Below, in pieces: positions 53,183 to 64,000 of a stretch of DNA of 64,000 nt. Where the stretch lies: the NCBI GenBank assembly GCA_015680685.1, contig MNCI01009417.1, positions 414,962 to 478,961 of the forward strand, given 5' to 3'. Under the pieces are notes generated by a model. That model did not search any database. It was not told the DNA's origin and saw nothing but the letters and a program-made list of their open reading frames with translations. The DNA is from Gnetum montanum. Taxonomy: Eukaryota; Streptophyta; Gnetopsida; Gnetales; Gnetaceae. The position numbers were made by a program, and so were the translations under genes. Position 1 is the first letter of the stretch, and each line of letters begins with the position of its first letter.

Positions 53183-56100
53183 ATGGCTCCCAAGAGAGAA
53201 CACAAACACCTAACACTTGCTAAGGTTGACGAAGTGAAGGAGACCCTAGGACATGTGTCACAGGCATGCATTCTGGTGCGAGAGGAGACTCCATCGACCC
53301 GGTAAGTTACTATGCTATTCCCCTTTTTTTATGCTGCAATTATTGCTTCTACTTTCTCTATTTTCATTTCTGTGATTTTTGTTATGCAATCTACATTTTC
53401 TATCATAGTTTTATTACTATTTTAGCCATTACATTGTCGTTGTTGCTGATTCAGCCGCGACAGGTGTACAGTTGCTACGCTAAGGTTGCATGCAGCATTG
53501 CCTAAACTACCATTACTATGGCTAGCTTGCCACAGAAGCTTAGGCAATTTTAGCAACTCAGCATGTGAATAGCATAGCATGCAATCCTCAAGAGGGTTTG
53601 GTTGTGCACATGATTTGATAGCGTAACACGTGTCTATCACAGCGCAATGCAAATCATTTTTTCAAGAAGAAGATTTGTCGAAACTAGTGCAGCGCATTGA
53701 ATTCTTTCTTATCAAAAGATTTGTGTTTAGCTTTTTGTTGCTACACTAGGCTAATTCTGCTATGCTATTGCCTTCATATTTTTTTCTATGCTACATACAT
53801 GAAGAGAGTCATGATACGCCATCTACTGACTGCTAATTCTACTACGCTATATGCGAATCCCACTCGAACATGACATTAACATTTGCACTTCTATTATGCA
53901 GGATGGTGCTAAGGGTAATCTTGATTGTCCTAGAAATGGTAGGGGTCCTATGCTGCCTAAGCGAACCGGTGGCCAACATTCCTTTGCCCCATGCGCGTGC
54001 AAGGCAGCAAGTAGTTTGGTTCTAGGAAGGCGCACACGACTTCTTGCAATTTCTCCTTCAACACTTCAATGTGATCGTTTAGTCATGCTTATCGGAGGAG
54101 GTAGCAACCGTAGTGACAGAAACCCTATTTCCTGGGGCAAATCGAGGTATTCAGAGATTTTTGATAGATGGATCAATTAGGAGTAGGCAAGGAGAAGGAT
54201 CCAATTAGCACCCAAAAAATTTGAGGCATCTGGCTTGGATCTGGGAGATGCCCAAATATAATTACTACCATCCATATAACACTTTGTTTATTGCACGCCA
54301 CATGGGAACTTGTTTTTAAAACCCACCAGTAACCTTTTACTATGCCGGCAGGTGTGTTTTGTGAACATATTCCACTACGTTATGCAATACTTACTACGCT
54401 AGGCAAATGTTAACAGCATGTTTTTTGTTACTAGGTTTTTTGTCAATAAGAATGGACTTCACGGTGACTCGGATGCGTTGGCCTTGGCAAGGATGGCATT
54501 GCGGGAGTTTTCTTCCATTAAGAACATGTGCGCAAGTGTGATAGGCCAATGCGGGGGTGAATACAAAACCTACCCAACCTGGTACTCCCAGCTCTATGAC
54601 AAATGCAAAGAGTTCGGTTGGTTGGATGGGGATTGGGAATCCTTTAAGCTGATCACTGTTGAAGATGTATTGGTGGATCTTCTACCATTCCCATCATTGT
54701 TTAAACCTAGTAAGTTAAATAGTGAGTCACTTGCATGTTCGAGTGTTGCTCCTGTTTTTATGCTATTTCTACTTTTATCTAAGTTTTTTTCTTTTTCTTG
54801 TGCAAACTACTACAGTGGCAAAGAAGTCTGAGGAGGTGATGGTGATCACCTCTGGGCATCATGAGGCCAACATCTACTTCAAGTATGGGGAGGTAGACGA
54901 GACTTAATGTTATCTTTGCAATAGGGCCTCGGAATTGTTGACCAAACACTTTCAGGATGTTGGATTCATGGACTTGTTCTTGGCCATGAACTCGAGCGTC
55001 CCTACTGCTAAGATGTTGGCCCTAGCTGACTCATTTTCTAAAAAGGTAGACCGCTTCTGCACACGAGTGCACAGTGTGCTGGTGGTCCTTGAAATTAATG
55101 ACCAGCTATTCATGGACCTCTTCAGTGTCCCTGCTGATGGTGTCCCCGTAGGGGCAAAGAGAAAAAAAGAGGCAAACCATCAGGAGAACATTGAAGAGTG
55201 GCTAGGGGTGGCGAAAGGACGAAAGGGTATCCTTATGGAAAAAGTGAAGCGGAGAGTAGCAAAGGACATTTACCCCATCTTCTGTGTCAGTGCTTTCCCC
55301 AAGCTACTTTCTCAAGGAAAGATCATTGGGATTGAGAAAGCTTGGGTGATGAGGGAGGTCATGGAAGAGGGGGCCCATTACAACTGGGCTAGGCATTTTT
55401 GCAAAGGCCTGCAAGTTGAAATGATCGCACTCCATAAGAAGCATGAGTCCCCTTTCAACGTGCATCATGCCTTTTACGTAGCTTGCTTGCGAAGTTTTGT
55501 GGAATTCTTGGTGGTCTGTGAGAATGCAGTCTAGGTTATGCAAGATCGTAACCAAATTTCCAAACCATGGATTTTCCAAGTCTTCTGGACCACTCGAGCC
55601 CAGGATCCACCAGAAGCAATTGGGGAGTCGTTTTCCATGATAACTAAGGATCGGGTAGCCCATAATTTCTGTGGCTAGGACAACATGGGAGAGGTGTCCC
55701 CTGCTACTATGGGTAGCGTATCATAGGGGAAACGTCTCATCGCAGAGACAGTGGCCACCAAGTTGCAATGAAAAAGGTCTCATCCAGCTAAGGAGCCTCC
55801 CCGTATAGAAGAAGAAGAGGGGTAGGCACTACAGTTTAAGCTACGCAGAGTACAGCCTCCCATTGGTAAATGTTTTTTTATGCTTTTTTATTCACTAATT
55901 TGGTTAATGCCTGCTACATCATGCTACACTAGGTAGCATAGCATCGATTTTAAGTTAACATGCTAAGCCTAATGTGAACTTGCTTTGTTATCAGAGGAAG
56001 AAGAAGAGGAAGAAGAAGGTGACGAAGAGGTGTCGGCCCAAGAAACAAGGGCGGTTAATAAAGATGTTGGGGCCTCGGCCATAGAGGGAAGGACCCTGGT

Positions 56101-57819
56101 CAAGAGAGAAGGAACCCCTGTCACAAAGGAAGGGGCTCCCATCGACAAAGAAAATGCCCTTGCTGATGAGGGGGATGTTTTAGCTAACGAGGAGGATTCC
56201 CCCACTGATGAGGAGGATGTTGGTGCCTTAGAAAGAAAGGCCCCAACGAATAAAGAGGAATCCCGTGTCAACAAGGAAGGAACCTCTACTAATAATCCTT
56301 TTGCTAAGCACACTTCAACATTGGAGCAACAGATGAACATAGAGGGTGCTACTATAGTGTTAAGCCAGTAAGGAGGGGAGCTACAACAAGATTCTAGTGA
56401 GTTTGACAATATATTTGACGATATTACTTCTGAGGGTTAACAGGATGGGCAACCCTCCCACTATCACCCCTAAGGGTTTGCTAAGTAGGAGCCTTTATAT
56501 TATTGTTTGCATTACTCACCAACTTTATTATAGTCCACCTCGGTCATTATTGACGCATTTAGTTATATGGCAGACGCCGCTATTAACACTGCAGGACCTC
56601 TCTTGATCCGACTAAAACCATGGACCGAGACCCCTGACAAGCTTATGTTCATCTAGGGGGTTGTCGACGACATGATTGGCTATCTCAAATAGGTCGATCT
56701 GGAAGTGGGTAAGTAAAGTGGCTACGCTAGGCCTTTAGCTTGCTATGCTAGACTTCTTGAGCTATCAAACTTTGCTATGCTACTTATGAATAATGTGCTT
56801 TTATGTGTGATAACAACCTCTCGCCTTAAGTGGGATCCAAAATAAGCAGTAAAGGTCGACATCGTGCCTACATTCCCACCTAAAGTGACCGAGGTGCCTC
56901 ATCGCATATATGATGAGGCTAGCAAATGTGCTTTACACTCAACACGCTCCTTATGGGAGTGTAGGCACGTGAATGAAGACCTGTGAAAATGGGTCTAAAG
57001 GCAAAAAAGAGAAATGGCCAATCTGACCACTGAGGTGGGAGACCTCCATTCTAGGAATGAGTTCCTCCTGGCCCATGATACCAACAATGGAAATTGGTGC
57101 ATGGGCATCATAGATTATGCAAGATATTGGACAGATGTGCGGCGCAACAATGAGGCCACCTAGGAGATAATTGAGCAACGGATGCAGATGGACTTGTTGG
57201 CTCAAAACAACCAAGACTAGAAGGATTATAGCGCTAAATTTTAGGAGTGGGGGTAGTCCTAGAAGAATCACAAGCATATGTATAAACTGGAATGTGCCAC
57301 CTACCGCAAATAGTACCGAGATGCTTCAGTAAAGTTGTATACTCATGAAGCATTCTTGGATGCTATTGGTGCTTCTAAGGCCTACAACAAGTTCATGCAG
57401 CAGCTGACAATCAATGAGTTGCTTGAGCGGGAAGTGAATCTTCCCATGGGTGAGACCGCCATCGCCTCCTTTTCTCTGGGACTGCCAAGATGGACAACCA
57501 TCGAAAAGGAGAAAGTTGCAGCAAACGCTGAACTAAGTGATAGAAACTAGGTGAATATTATAGAGGAAGAGGTCTGGCACCGCCTCGAGATCAGATTGGA
57601 ACACATACCCCCTAAGATAGACGCAGGGCTGTCTCGGGATAGTCACTTTTTGTGACACAACTATTTATGTTTTTCTAGTTGATATGTGTAACTCTAGCTA
57701 ACTACTTCATGTTTATGGTGTAGATTCCGGATGAACAAGCAGGGCCCCTAGAGGGCAGAAATGATGATGTGGAAGAAGGTGATGCAAAGAGAAATGATGT
57801 AGGGGAAGATGAAGTATAA
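53183..57819 (+). pseudogene. E5 antisense multi-exon gene (HAD/FCP1-like domain, conserved unknown domain, acidic and coiled-coil parts)
   Basis: Same gene as in E1 and E2 but clearly diverged. Exons: 53,183-53,301 (open, MAPKREHKHL, donor GTAAGT), 53,902-54,351 (450 bp as in family A), 54,435-54,709, 54,816-55,865, 55,995-56,435, 56,595-56,708, about 56,818-57,645, 57,724-57,819. Exon 2 has VILIVLEMVGVL and HDFLQFLLQHFNVIV, then NTLFIARHMGTCF-stop-NPP; motif I again has Glu for the nucleophile Asp and a hydrophobic residue for the second Asp. Exon 3 opens FFVNKNGLHGDSDALALARM. Exon 4 has QLFMDLFSVPADG and GAHYNWARHF. Exon 5 is longer (441 against 252 bp) and very acidic, with KEG-(T/A)-P repeats. 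Stops are in exons 2, 4, 5, 6 and 7. Confidence 0.72.
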
Positions 57820-57954
57820 TAGTAGGTCTTTTGATTTTTGTATTTTTGTAAAAATGTTGCAAACATTGTCTAAGTGAAATTTTGAATGAAAAATAGATTA
57901 TGGCAAGATTGATGCTACTCTAGTTGATCAAAATTTTGAATGAAATAGTATAAC
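57820..57954 (-). other. Deletion junction of E5
   Basis: Only 135 bases separate the antisense gene stop from the 5' LTR, where E3 has PBS, leader, gag and protease. AATTTTGAATGAAA occurs twice here (near 57,879 and 57,931), a possible trace of the deletion. No gene. Confidence 0.65.
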
Positions 57955-59675
57955 TATAGCGACTAAAAACATCGATGGCTGGAAACACCAAGAGGTCATC
58001 AGGTGAAAATTTTCAACCCCGGATCCATGCGAGGGCCATGCTGGATAAAATGGAAATGAGGTGCCCTAAACGGCATGGTCGATCAGATAGGTACTTAGTT
58101 AGTGTAACTTAACCTTTCATAAACATGTAATGTGGAAGCGATGTTTGTAACGTAATATAATAATTATTAAATGCAATGAAGCACAAACGATGCAAAATGC
58201 AATGATAATGACTAGGAATGTAAAGCGAATTGGAATTAGAAAATGAACCGCCTCAAGATTGCAACTTGACTTTGTTGAGATGGATACAATCAGTTGAGCA
58301 ACACTGGGAAGCACAACGATCCCAAAGGTAACTAGAATATTCAAAGTAGGCTAACTATGTTCTTGAATGTGGACTTAAAAGCTAACAATGCAAAGTGCTT
58401 ACCAACCAGAAGATTTCTCAATTTTCCAACCCTTTGAATTGCTAATTTGTCAACCAAATTTGCCAACTTGCCAAAAAAAATATGCCAACAATGCTCAGAA
58501 CTACCAACCTAAAACAAATTTTTTCAACCACCAAACAAATTTTTCCAACCACCCTTTGAGCATTGCTCATTGGGATATTTATAAGGCTAGGAGCATGCAA
58601 GAAATGAGGCTTGGATGACATGTGTCCTAGACCCACGAAATGCTGACGTGTCCATACTACATGAACATGTAAAACCAATTGTGAACCTGCTACACTGCAA
58701 TCATGTTGTTGAAAATGGGAGTGCTGGCATCAAGTGTGCAAATAATGCAAGCAAGAGATGAAGCACACTAGTGTAGCATAGCTGTTTACATTATGTAGTG
58801 TAGCACAGCGTAGCCACCAGTTTGAAAAGGAATATTGCATTGAAGTCAACTACATCTGTTGGAAGCTTTGACACACGTCAGGTCAACTTTTGTAGCACTT
58901 TGTTTGGTTTGCATTTTTACTACACTATGCTACACAGCATAGCAGCTAGCTTCATTTGCGACCCATGTTGAAATTGTAAAGGCTTGCTTGGAGCTCTAAT
59001 CATGTTAACAACTGCAACTTTCGCCTTTTGTGAAGAGAGGCTTTTGGACTTGTTGAACTTGCATTTGAGACACTCATTTCTGCTTTCGAATCATCGCTAT
59101 GCTATGTAGTGCAGCACAATGTAGCAACTAGTCTATCTTGATTTTTTCTCAATTCGCCACTTTCTAGTAAGAGACCTTGCTGAAGGACTTGAAGTCGAAC
59201 AAGGCAATTGGTTTTGGAGGCCAGAGTGCTTACCCAGTGGAATTTGAATCACTAAATAAGCTGGGCCTTTCTATTTTTCCTTTGCTACACTACGTAGCAT
59301 AGCATAGCATAGCACTTTTTTCTGCAACAGTTTGGTTGCCTAAGCAACTATCTTGAGGATTGCTACACTACATAGCGTAGCAAACTTCTTCACTAGAAAA
59401 CTTACCAAATTGTTTTGCGCAGCTTGAGTACTGTTGACAACTCCATGCATGGTTTCTGAGTAGGCTATCAGCCAGGTGAATGGTCCAGGTGGGCAGGCTG
59501 GAGAGTCCATTGGGCCTATCAGCCCTGGAGGTAGAAAACTTGCCAGACTAGACAGTCTAAACTCAGAGCATGCATTTTCTACCAAACTACCATGACGCTG
59601 CACTTGTGGAAATCCCTTGCCTAAAATCCAAGACCCTAGTGAAGCAAGAGGGTCTCAAAATTTTATGGTGTTTCA
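57955..59675 (-). repeat. 5' LTR of E5 (1,721 bp)
   Basis: Minus strand from TGAAACACCATAAAATTTTG (59,675) to the GTCGCTATA end (57,955). Colinear with 45,439-47,241. The palindrome clusters are shorter and more degraded here (58,770-58,815, 58,918-58,948, 59,097-59,125, 59,284-59,315, 59,360-59,383). TATAAATA-like TATAAATA at 58,583-58,576. Confidence 0.93.
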
Positions 59676-59680
59676 CATAG
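59676..59680. repeat. Right target site duplication of E5 (CATAG)
   Basis: Identical to 45,434-45,438. Confidence 0.9.
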
Positions 59681-60640
59681 TAGGCAACGCAGTCACAGTT
59701 TCAAGGTGTTTGGCTATGAGGATTGATGTTTGCCATGGAGTTTGAGCTTGTTGGGTTGGCTGCCATGGTGTCCTTCAAGTTTTAGTGGTGTGCAATGTGC
59801 TAGGCAACATCCAACGATGTCCACCAAGGTCCTGAAGTTTGCCAAGTTGCCAAGTGTGCTTGGGTGTAAGGGTCCTTTATTGTTCAAGTGTTTGAAAATG
59901 CCAATTAGAATGTCAAAATGCCAACCACTAAAAGAAATTTCCAACCCATAAAAATGAGGCATATGGGTATTTATAAGGTTAGGATTAGCATGAATCATAG
60001 ATCGGAAGCCACATGGCAAAGGGATAGTTGGGACTATGCTAACCCCAACTATGCTCCCATTAAAGCAAGATGATGTTCTGCTAGTGTGCTTCAATGGACC
60101 TTGTGAAACTGCTAGACTATGACTATGCTACCAAGACTACATGTAGGAGTGCTAAACAGACTACAAAGTACCTACAAATAGTGCAAAATAGTATAGTTTT
60201 AAATACTACACTTTGGGACTATGCTATTCACACTCTCGAGTGGTGTTGAGAGTAGGTACAATTTAGGGGCAAATGGGGGATGCAAATGAAATACAAATCA
60301 CTAATCTTGATTATTGAAGGAATGTTGGAGCTAAGATGCTAGTCGATGTTGAGTTCTGGAAGCTTCTAGAGGCAATTTTGCGCAGCTACGCTCTAGAGCA
60401 TAGCCCAAGCGGTCAGGAAATTTTGGCAAAAAAAGTAAAGTTTAGTGCTAACTATGCTGACTAAGCTTTAGAGCATAGTCCCAACAAGGAGAGCGTAGCC
60501 CAAACACTTAGAAAAATCTTGCAAAATTGATGCCTACACATAGACTATGCTAGCTACACTCTGTAGCATAGTAGGAAGCGTAGCACTAGAAGTTAGAAAA
60601 TCTACCACACTATTTCATCCATCCCATACATGCTCAGCAG
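59681..60640 (-). repeat. E4 5' LTR, outer part (truncated)
   Basis: Continuation of the LTR begun at 45,024. It carries TATAAATA (59,975-59,968), the ACTATGCTA / GCTACGCTCTAGAGCATAG blocks and the AGAAAATCTACCACACTATTTC segment that matches AGAAAACTTGCTGAACTATTTTGC of the E5 LTR. The last ~250 bases expected before a GTGTTTCA end are absent; sequence passes into E6. Confidence 0.65.
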
Positions 60641-60689
60641 CCTCTAGCTTGGCACTTAGAGAAAGTTAAAAGTGGGACTTCCCGATCAT

Positions 60690-62500
60690 TATGGAAAGGA
60701 CATGGCTAAGCACTATTGATGCAAGAATGAACATCAAAGATCTTTCCCTAGAGATATCAAAGGGAAATACATTTGGAAAGGTCGAGAAGAGACAAGTTCC
60801 ATGCATTGCATACAACCATATAGGGTGCAATTATGTGCAGTAACCATGTATAGTGAAAAAAGCATCTATTTTTTCATGTAAGTAATGTGCACAAGAAGTA
60901 AATATTCAAAGATGTCTCTATGCAATAGCCACAAAACAAGAGGACACCCAGCAACTAACCACTAATTCTGATAGTAGTACAATGTGCATGGAACTTGCTG
61001 AGAGCTTGACATATGCCTATGTCACACAAATGGATGAACTAGAGCAAGTTTATCACCAAATCTTTGATGATGAAAATACTGATGGGTTGATCTAGAATAT
61101 GCATTCTTAAAAGATGGCAAGCTAGACATACTAAATGCCAAACTTTCTCCTAAACAAAAAGCAAAACTATTGAAAGTGGTCAAAAAATGATCAATAACTT
61201 TTGCTTGGTCATATCCAAAACTCACTAAAATTGATCTACGGATATGCCAACATCACATTTACATTAATCCATCCATGAAGCCGAGGCAACCAAAATGATG
61301 ATTAAACCCAAAATTGAAACAAATTATCAAGGAAGAAATTGAGCAACTCCTTAAGGTAGGGTTCATCTATCCCATTGTAGATAGCAAGTGAGTTAATCCA
61401 CTCACCATAGTGCCAAAGAGAGGTGGCAAATGACGAGTTTGCATTAACTTTAGGCTGTTAAACATGGCAACATTCAAAGATCATTTTTCATTGCCATTCG
61501 TTGATCAAGTGTTGAACACCATTTTTGGGCATTACTATTATAGTTTTCTAGATCGTTATTGTCGCTATAACCAAATTCAAACTACACCAGAAGATTAGGC
61601 CAAAATAACATTCACACGTCCCTGAGAGACCTTTGCATATTGCAGGATGCCTGTTGGTTTGTGAAATGCTCCAGCCACTTTCCAAAGCTTGGTCTTAAGT
61701 ATCATTTAGTAGCAAATAGGTAGTAGAGTAAAAGCCTTCATGGATGACTTATTCACTTATGGTGCTACATTTGAACAAGCCGTAGACCACCTTGAGCAAG
61801 TACTAAAAATATTTACAAAAAAAAAAAAATATGGCTCAATTAGCAAAAGAACCATCTCATGGTCTAAGAGGACATTGTATTGGGGCACAAAATTTTGCAA
61901 GAAGGGATCAAGGTAGATCCTAAAAAGATAAGGGTCATCTAAGGAATCACTCATCAACCAAAAACTATCAAAGATGTTTAGTCATTCCTTGGACAATCGA
62001 CAATTCATAGAGAATTTCTCTAAGATTGCAAAACCATTGGTCAAGATGAGAAAGAAAGATGCTCCATTCATCTAGACCAAGGAATGTGAAAATGCATTCT
62101 AAAGCCTCAAATAGAAGCTCATAGAGACTATGATTCTATGAGCACTTGACTGGTCTAGATCATTCCATATCATGATAGATGCATCTAACTATGCCTTGGG
62201 GGTCATACTTACATAGTTGGACGATAACAAATGTTCATATTTCATCCACTACATAAGTCGAAGCATCCTGGGTGTAAAACTGAATTACACCACCACAAAA
62301 AAAGAACTAATGATAATAGTGTATGCTCTGGAAAAGTTCAGGCACCACTTTCTTGAATATAAAGTTTTTATGCACATTGATCATAGTGCCATCCACTTCC
62401 TTATGAACAAGCCAACTGTAAGTCCCCATGTCATACATTGGCTAGTGATCTTACAAGAGTTCGATCTTACAATGGTTGATTGAAACAAGATTGAGAATGT
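60690..62500 (+). pseudogene. pol: E6 pol remnant: protease end, reverse transcriptase, RNase H (Athila-like)
   Basis: The order and wording fit the Athila branch of Ty3/gypsy, unlike E1-E5. Protease C-terminus: FPIIMERTWLSTIDARMN (about 60,690-60,750; Gly of the usual GR replaced by Glu). Then FAWSYPKLTKIDLRICQHHI (61,200-61,265). RT: EEIEQLLKVGFIYPIVDSK (61,330-61,390), TIVPKRGGK, SFLDRYCRYNQIQ, FAYCRMPVGL, and FMDD at about 61,738-61,750 in place of YVDD. RNase H: MIDASNYALGVIL (62,170-62,210), NYTTTKKELMIIVYALEKFR, HIDHSAIHFLMNK and LQEFDLTMVD to 62,480. Numerous stops and frameshifts; a 13-base A run near 61,818 lies in the frame. No aRNH. Confidence 0.75.
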
Positions 62501-63950
62501 GGTTACTAATCACTTTTCTTGGTTGCAATGGGATAACAAAGAGGAGGAAAGTTCATTATCTGATCTATTTCCTGATGAACTCCTCTTTACTACTGTAATA
62601 AATGAAAAAATTCTCGTAGAACCAAAATGGTACGATGACATCCTCACTTATCTTCTCACTCAAAAGATACCACAAAATTTGAACCACAAGAAGAAACATC
62701 TATTTCTTCATCAGGCTAAGCACTTCATGAAAATCAACAAACACATTTACAAGGTGTGTGTTGATGGCCTAGTTTGTTAGTGTGTTCTTGATGCAAATCA
62801 ATTACAAGTTCTCCAAGATTCTCATGAAGGCCATTGTGGAGGCCAAGATGCTAAGAGACACAAGGCCATAAAAATCTTGATGGCAATATACTATTGGCCC
62901 ACAATCTTCAAGAACACCCACTAATTTTTTTGATCTTGTGAGCATTGTCATTAAGATGGTGGGATGACCGCACAAATGCAAGGTCCTCAATAGTGGATTC
63001 AACCACTAGAGCCCTCTAACATATGGGGCATTGACTTAATGGGTCCCATCACACCCATGTCTAAGAAGAAAGCATATATAATTATCATCATTGACTACTG
63101 TACCAAATGTGCAAAAGCAACAACTGTCACCAACTGTACATCATCTGCTGCTACTCAATCTATATAACAAAATGTTGTAAATAGGTTTAGGGTGTCAAAT
63201 GCATTGATTTCTGACAATGGAACCCATTTTACATGTGCTACTTTTCAAAAACTCATGCAACACTTTGGGGTTGAATATAAATTAACAACACCCTATCACC
63301 CCCAAGCCAACGATAAAGTAAAGATGACTAATAGGGAGATAATAAAGATTCTAAGAAGAACTATTAGCAAATATAGGAGATATTAGAGCACAAAACTCAA
63401 TGATTCCCTTTAGGCCTACCACTCCACATGGAAACTCCCTATTTGCTACTCTCCCTATGAGCTAGTGTATGAAAAACTTCCAATGCTCTTAATTCAATCT
63501 GAGCTCCATACAACCTTGACCTAAGTCTCAAAAAAAAAGAAAGATTGATCAACCTAAATGTGCTAGATGAAAATCAATTAGTAGCCATATCCTTGAATGA
63601 AGTGCACAAGGCATTCAACAAACAACAACATGACCTTAGAATACGAAAAGTGAAATTTCAACTAAGAGATACAGTTCTCTATTGGAATCCCATACACATA
63701 CCTCATAATACTAAATTTCAAACATTGTGAATAGGGCCTTATATAATTGATGAAATCTTTCCTTCTAGGGCTATGATCATATACAAACCTAAGAGCCCAA
63801 ATAAAAAGTAGTTGGATAACATCCAACATGTAAAGCCTTTCCATGAGCCAAAGCAAGCTAGTGCAACAACTACCTTAATGGATGGACAACCATACTCAAT
63901 TCTTGGGATCTCCTTCTTCCAACACAATCATGGGGGAGATGGCCATCCAC
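62501..63950 (+). pseudogene. pol: E6 integrase remnant (Athila-like)
   Basis: Opens VTNHFSWLQWDNKEEESS and FPDELLFTTV, the Athila-type linker. Zinc-binding region: DSHEGHCGGQDAKRHK (62,815-62,865) with the second pair as SCEHCH (62,930). Core: NIWGIDLMGPITP (first Asp, near 63,030), ISDNGTHF (second Asp, near 63,215), and PYHPQANDKVKMTNREI near 63,290-63,340, where the catalytic Glu of the VE-x-x-NRE context reads Lys. C-terminal part: VKFQLRDTVLYWN (63,645-63,690) and GPYIIDEIFPSRAM. It ends near 63,950. Broken by many stops, TAG for Trp or Gln being common. Confidence 0.78.
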
Positions 63951-64000
63951 ACTAATCTTCCATGTGGCTCCTTAATTTTTCTAATTTTTTTTTACATATT

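Larger units (their letters stand above)
45439..59675 (-). mobile_element. E5, family B element lacking gag-protease (14.2 kb)
   Basis: The two LTRs (45,439-47,241 and 57,955-59,675) share the CATAG duplication, so they belong to one insertion. In minus-strand order the interior starts right after the 5' LTR with the end of the antisense gene (57,819), followed by pol (52,400-49,019), array c, the 3' ORF region and PPT. PBS, leader, gag and protease are missing, which indicates an internal deletion of several kb either before or after integration. Confidence 0.88.

Noticed and set aside
57955-59675. The right E5 LTR as a solo LTR of another element
   Set aside because: The CATAG duplication links it with 45,439-47,241, so the two are ends of one insertion with an internal deletion.

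Overview
This window is repeat DNA from the nuclear genome of a plant, probably a seed plant with a large genome. It is built almost entirely of Ty3/gypsy LTR retrotransposons nested inside one another. I see no free-standing host gene, tRNA, rRNA or CRISPR array. Most coding regions are pseudogenes, broken mainly by nonsense mutations. The gag-protease-RT-RNase H-second RNase H-integrase order, with an archaeal-type second RNase H (aRNH), points to the Tat/Ogre-like lineage. No tools were run: domain calls, boundaries and splice sites come from reading and comparing the copies by eye.

Layout. I name six elements E1-E6. E1 (6,728-24,998, + strand) is complete with both LTRs and a 5-bp target duplication TGGAG. 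It sits inside E2 (- strand; 1-6,727 and 25,004-35,594; its 3' LTR lies off the left edge). E2 sits inside E3 (- strand; 35,595-42,514 visible, the rest off the left edge). E3 sits inside the gag of E4 (- strand; 42,515-45,438 plus the rest of its 5' LTR at 59,681 to about 60,640). E5 (45,439-59,675, - strand, target duplication CATAG) is inserted in the 5' LTR of E4. E6 (about 60,690-63,950, + strand) is a decayed Athila-like pol remnant. E1 and E2 form family A (LTRs of 1.4-1.5 kb rich in GCGTGCA/ACACGCTG); E3, E4 and E5 form family B (LTRs of 1.7-1.8 kb rich in GCTACGCTATGCTA palindromes).

Main result. E1, E2 and E5 carry a long multi-exon gene on the strand opposite to gag-pol, between protease and reverse transcriptase; E3 shows its last exon at the expected place. 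The gene has eight exons with consensus-like introns. Exon lengths match between E1 and E2 (about 450, 1047, 252, 204, 785 and 102 bp), and exon 2 is also 450 bp in the diverged E5. Exons 2-3 resemble a plant FCP1/NLI-type HAD phosphatase domain whose catalytic acidic residues are replaced. Exon 4 encodes a conserved domain I cannot name, exon 5 is acidic, and exon 7 is coiled-coil. An antisense gene can keep its introns because the genomic RNA of the element carries its complement. A sense-strand 3' splice site (NAG followed by a GAGCAAG motif) is conserved just before pol in E1, E2 and E5, so the antisense gene may lie inside a sense-strand intron, in the place where Ogre elements are known to have one.

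Other shared architecture. Short tandem arrays with an AGTTTA-n-GTC-n-GGAC core mark the module boundaries: protease/antisense gene, antisense gene/RT, and integrase/3' region. The leaders between PBS and gag are tandem arrays (39-bp hairpin units in family A, 120-168-bp units in E3). A small conserved coding or splice-acceptor region lies between integrase and the 3' LTR.
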